Under the pieces are notes generated by a model. That model saw only the letters and a program-made list of their open reading frames with translations, was not told where the DNA came from and did no database searches. This document shows positions 63,736 through 64,000 of a DNA stretch of 64,000 nucleotides, one piece after another. Source of the DNA: Anaerostipes sp. (GTDB lineage: Bacteria > Bacillota > Clostridia > Lachnospirales > Lachnospiraceae); NCBI RefSeq assembly GCF_018381315.1, contig NZ_JAGZSD010000017.1, positions 12,206-76,205 on the forward strand, written 5' to 3'. Each line of letters starts with the position of its first letter. The first letter of the stretch is position 1. The position numbers were made by a program, and so were the translations under genes.

Positions 63736-64000
63736 ATGAAAAAGAAAAAACGAATCTGGATATTTGCCGCGGCGCTGATACTGGCCGCAGCTCAGGGAAG
63801 TATTTTTGCAGCAGAGCAGGAGACGGAAAGTACGGCTGAGGCTGCAACAGAGACATCAGAAGAGATGACGGAGGCAAACACAGATTTGATCACAGCGGTG
63901 GCTGAGGAAACTGCTGTGGAGCAAATTGAGCTTCCGGAAGAAGAGAAAAACTTGAATAAAAAGCAAGAAGAAACCAGCAGTAAAAAGAACACGGACATAC
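63736..64000 (+). CDS. Secreted protein, 3' end outside window
   Basis: The 88 visible residues begin MKKKKRIWIFAAALILAAAQ, a clear signal peptide with probable cleavage after FAA (about residue 25). A Glu/Thr/Ala-rich low-complexity stretch follows (EQETESTAEAATETSEEMTE and onward). This looks like the linker of a wall-associated or cell-surface protein. The start follows GGGGGAACAGGAAG. The functional domain lies beyond the edge, so no role can be given. Confidence 0.75.
   Translation, partial: MKKKKRIWIFAAALILAAAQGSIFAAEQETESTAEAATETSEEMTEANTDLITAVAEETAVEQIELPEEEKNLNKKQEETSSKKNTDI

Overview
The window looks like a chromosomal segment from a Clostridia bacterium of the Lachnospiraceae type. 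The base composition is moderate, the ribosome binding sites are strong GGAGG types with ATG, GTG and TTG starts, there are many PTS sugar permeases, a Bce-type peptide-sensing module, T-box control of aspS, a glycyl radical enzyme and short palindromic repeats. A genus such as Anaerostipes is possible, but I cannot prove it from the sequence alone. No rRNA, tRNA, CRISPR array, prophage or complete insertion sequence was seen.

Layout. 1-1156: iron alcohol dehydrogenase, cut by the left edge. 1350-11421: a large carbohydrate operon with a PRD regulator, an ascorbate-family PTS (IIA, IIB, IIC), a mannose-family PTS (fused IIC-IID, IIA, IIB), two paralogous zinc polyol-phosphate dehydrogenases, an allulose-6-phosphate 3-epimerase and a 6-phospho-3-hexuloisomerase-like SIS protein. 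11686-13250: two-subunit L-serine dehydratase. 13337-17851: BceRS-BceAB-type two-component/ABC module. 17856-22674: tagatose/fructose-bisphosphate aldolase, a divergent RpiR regulator and a fructose PTS operon, linked by a duplicated operator. 22735-26312 (minus): cell-envelope operon of two zinc-ribbon membrane proteins, a small secreted or anchored protein and an amidase. 26608-29602: DeoR regulator with a divergent P-loop kinase and a SorE-like dehydrogenase. 29966-32674: pabA-pabB-pabC behind an attenuator-like leader. 32824-35169: diguanylate cyclase. 35445-37717: Fe-S aldo/keto reductase and metallophosphoesterase. 37734-43531: HxlR regulator, class M sirtuin, glycyl radical enzyme, fructose-6-phosphate aldolase-like protein and zinc macrodomain hydrolase. 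43674-47087: phospholipase-C-like protein, EamA transporter, frameshifted LysR and DUF4865 protein. 47224-48720: glpK. 48913-55908: one operon with a second Fe-S aldo/keto reductase, larB, larC, larE, a nickel ECF transporter and a MerR regulator. 56019-59711 (minus): PAS-GGDEF-EAL phosphodiesterase. 60336-62081: aspS behind a T-box. 62192-63580: TerC-like membrane protein. 63736 to the right edge: a secreted protein, incomplete.

Most notable observations. (1) A class M sirtuin and a zinc macrodomain, a writer/eraser pair for protein ADP-ribosylation, flank a glycyl radical eliminase and an aldolase instead of the usual lipoyl-carrier genes. (2) The first operon appears to encode a hexitol pathway that converges on fructose-6-phosphate through a 2-keto and a 3-keto branch. 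(3) The nickel-pincer cofactor operon lacks larA, is led by an Fe-S aldo/keto reductase and ends in merR; its promoter matches that of the other Fe-S aldo/keto reductase. (4) The aspS T-box appears to carry an AAC (Asn) specifier, which points to a non-discriminating AspRS. (5) Several short structured repeats recur, with compensatory changes in their stems.
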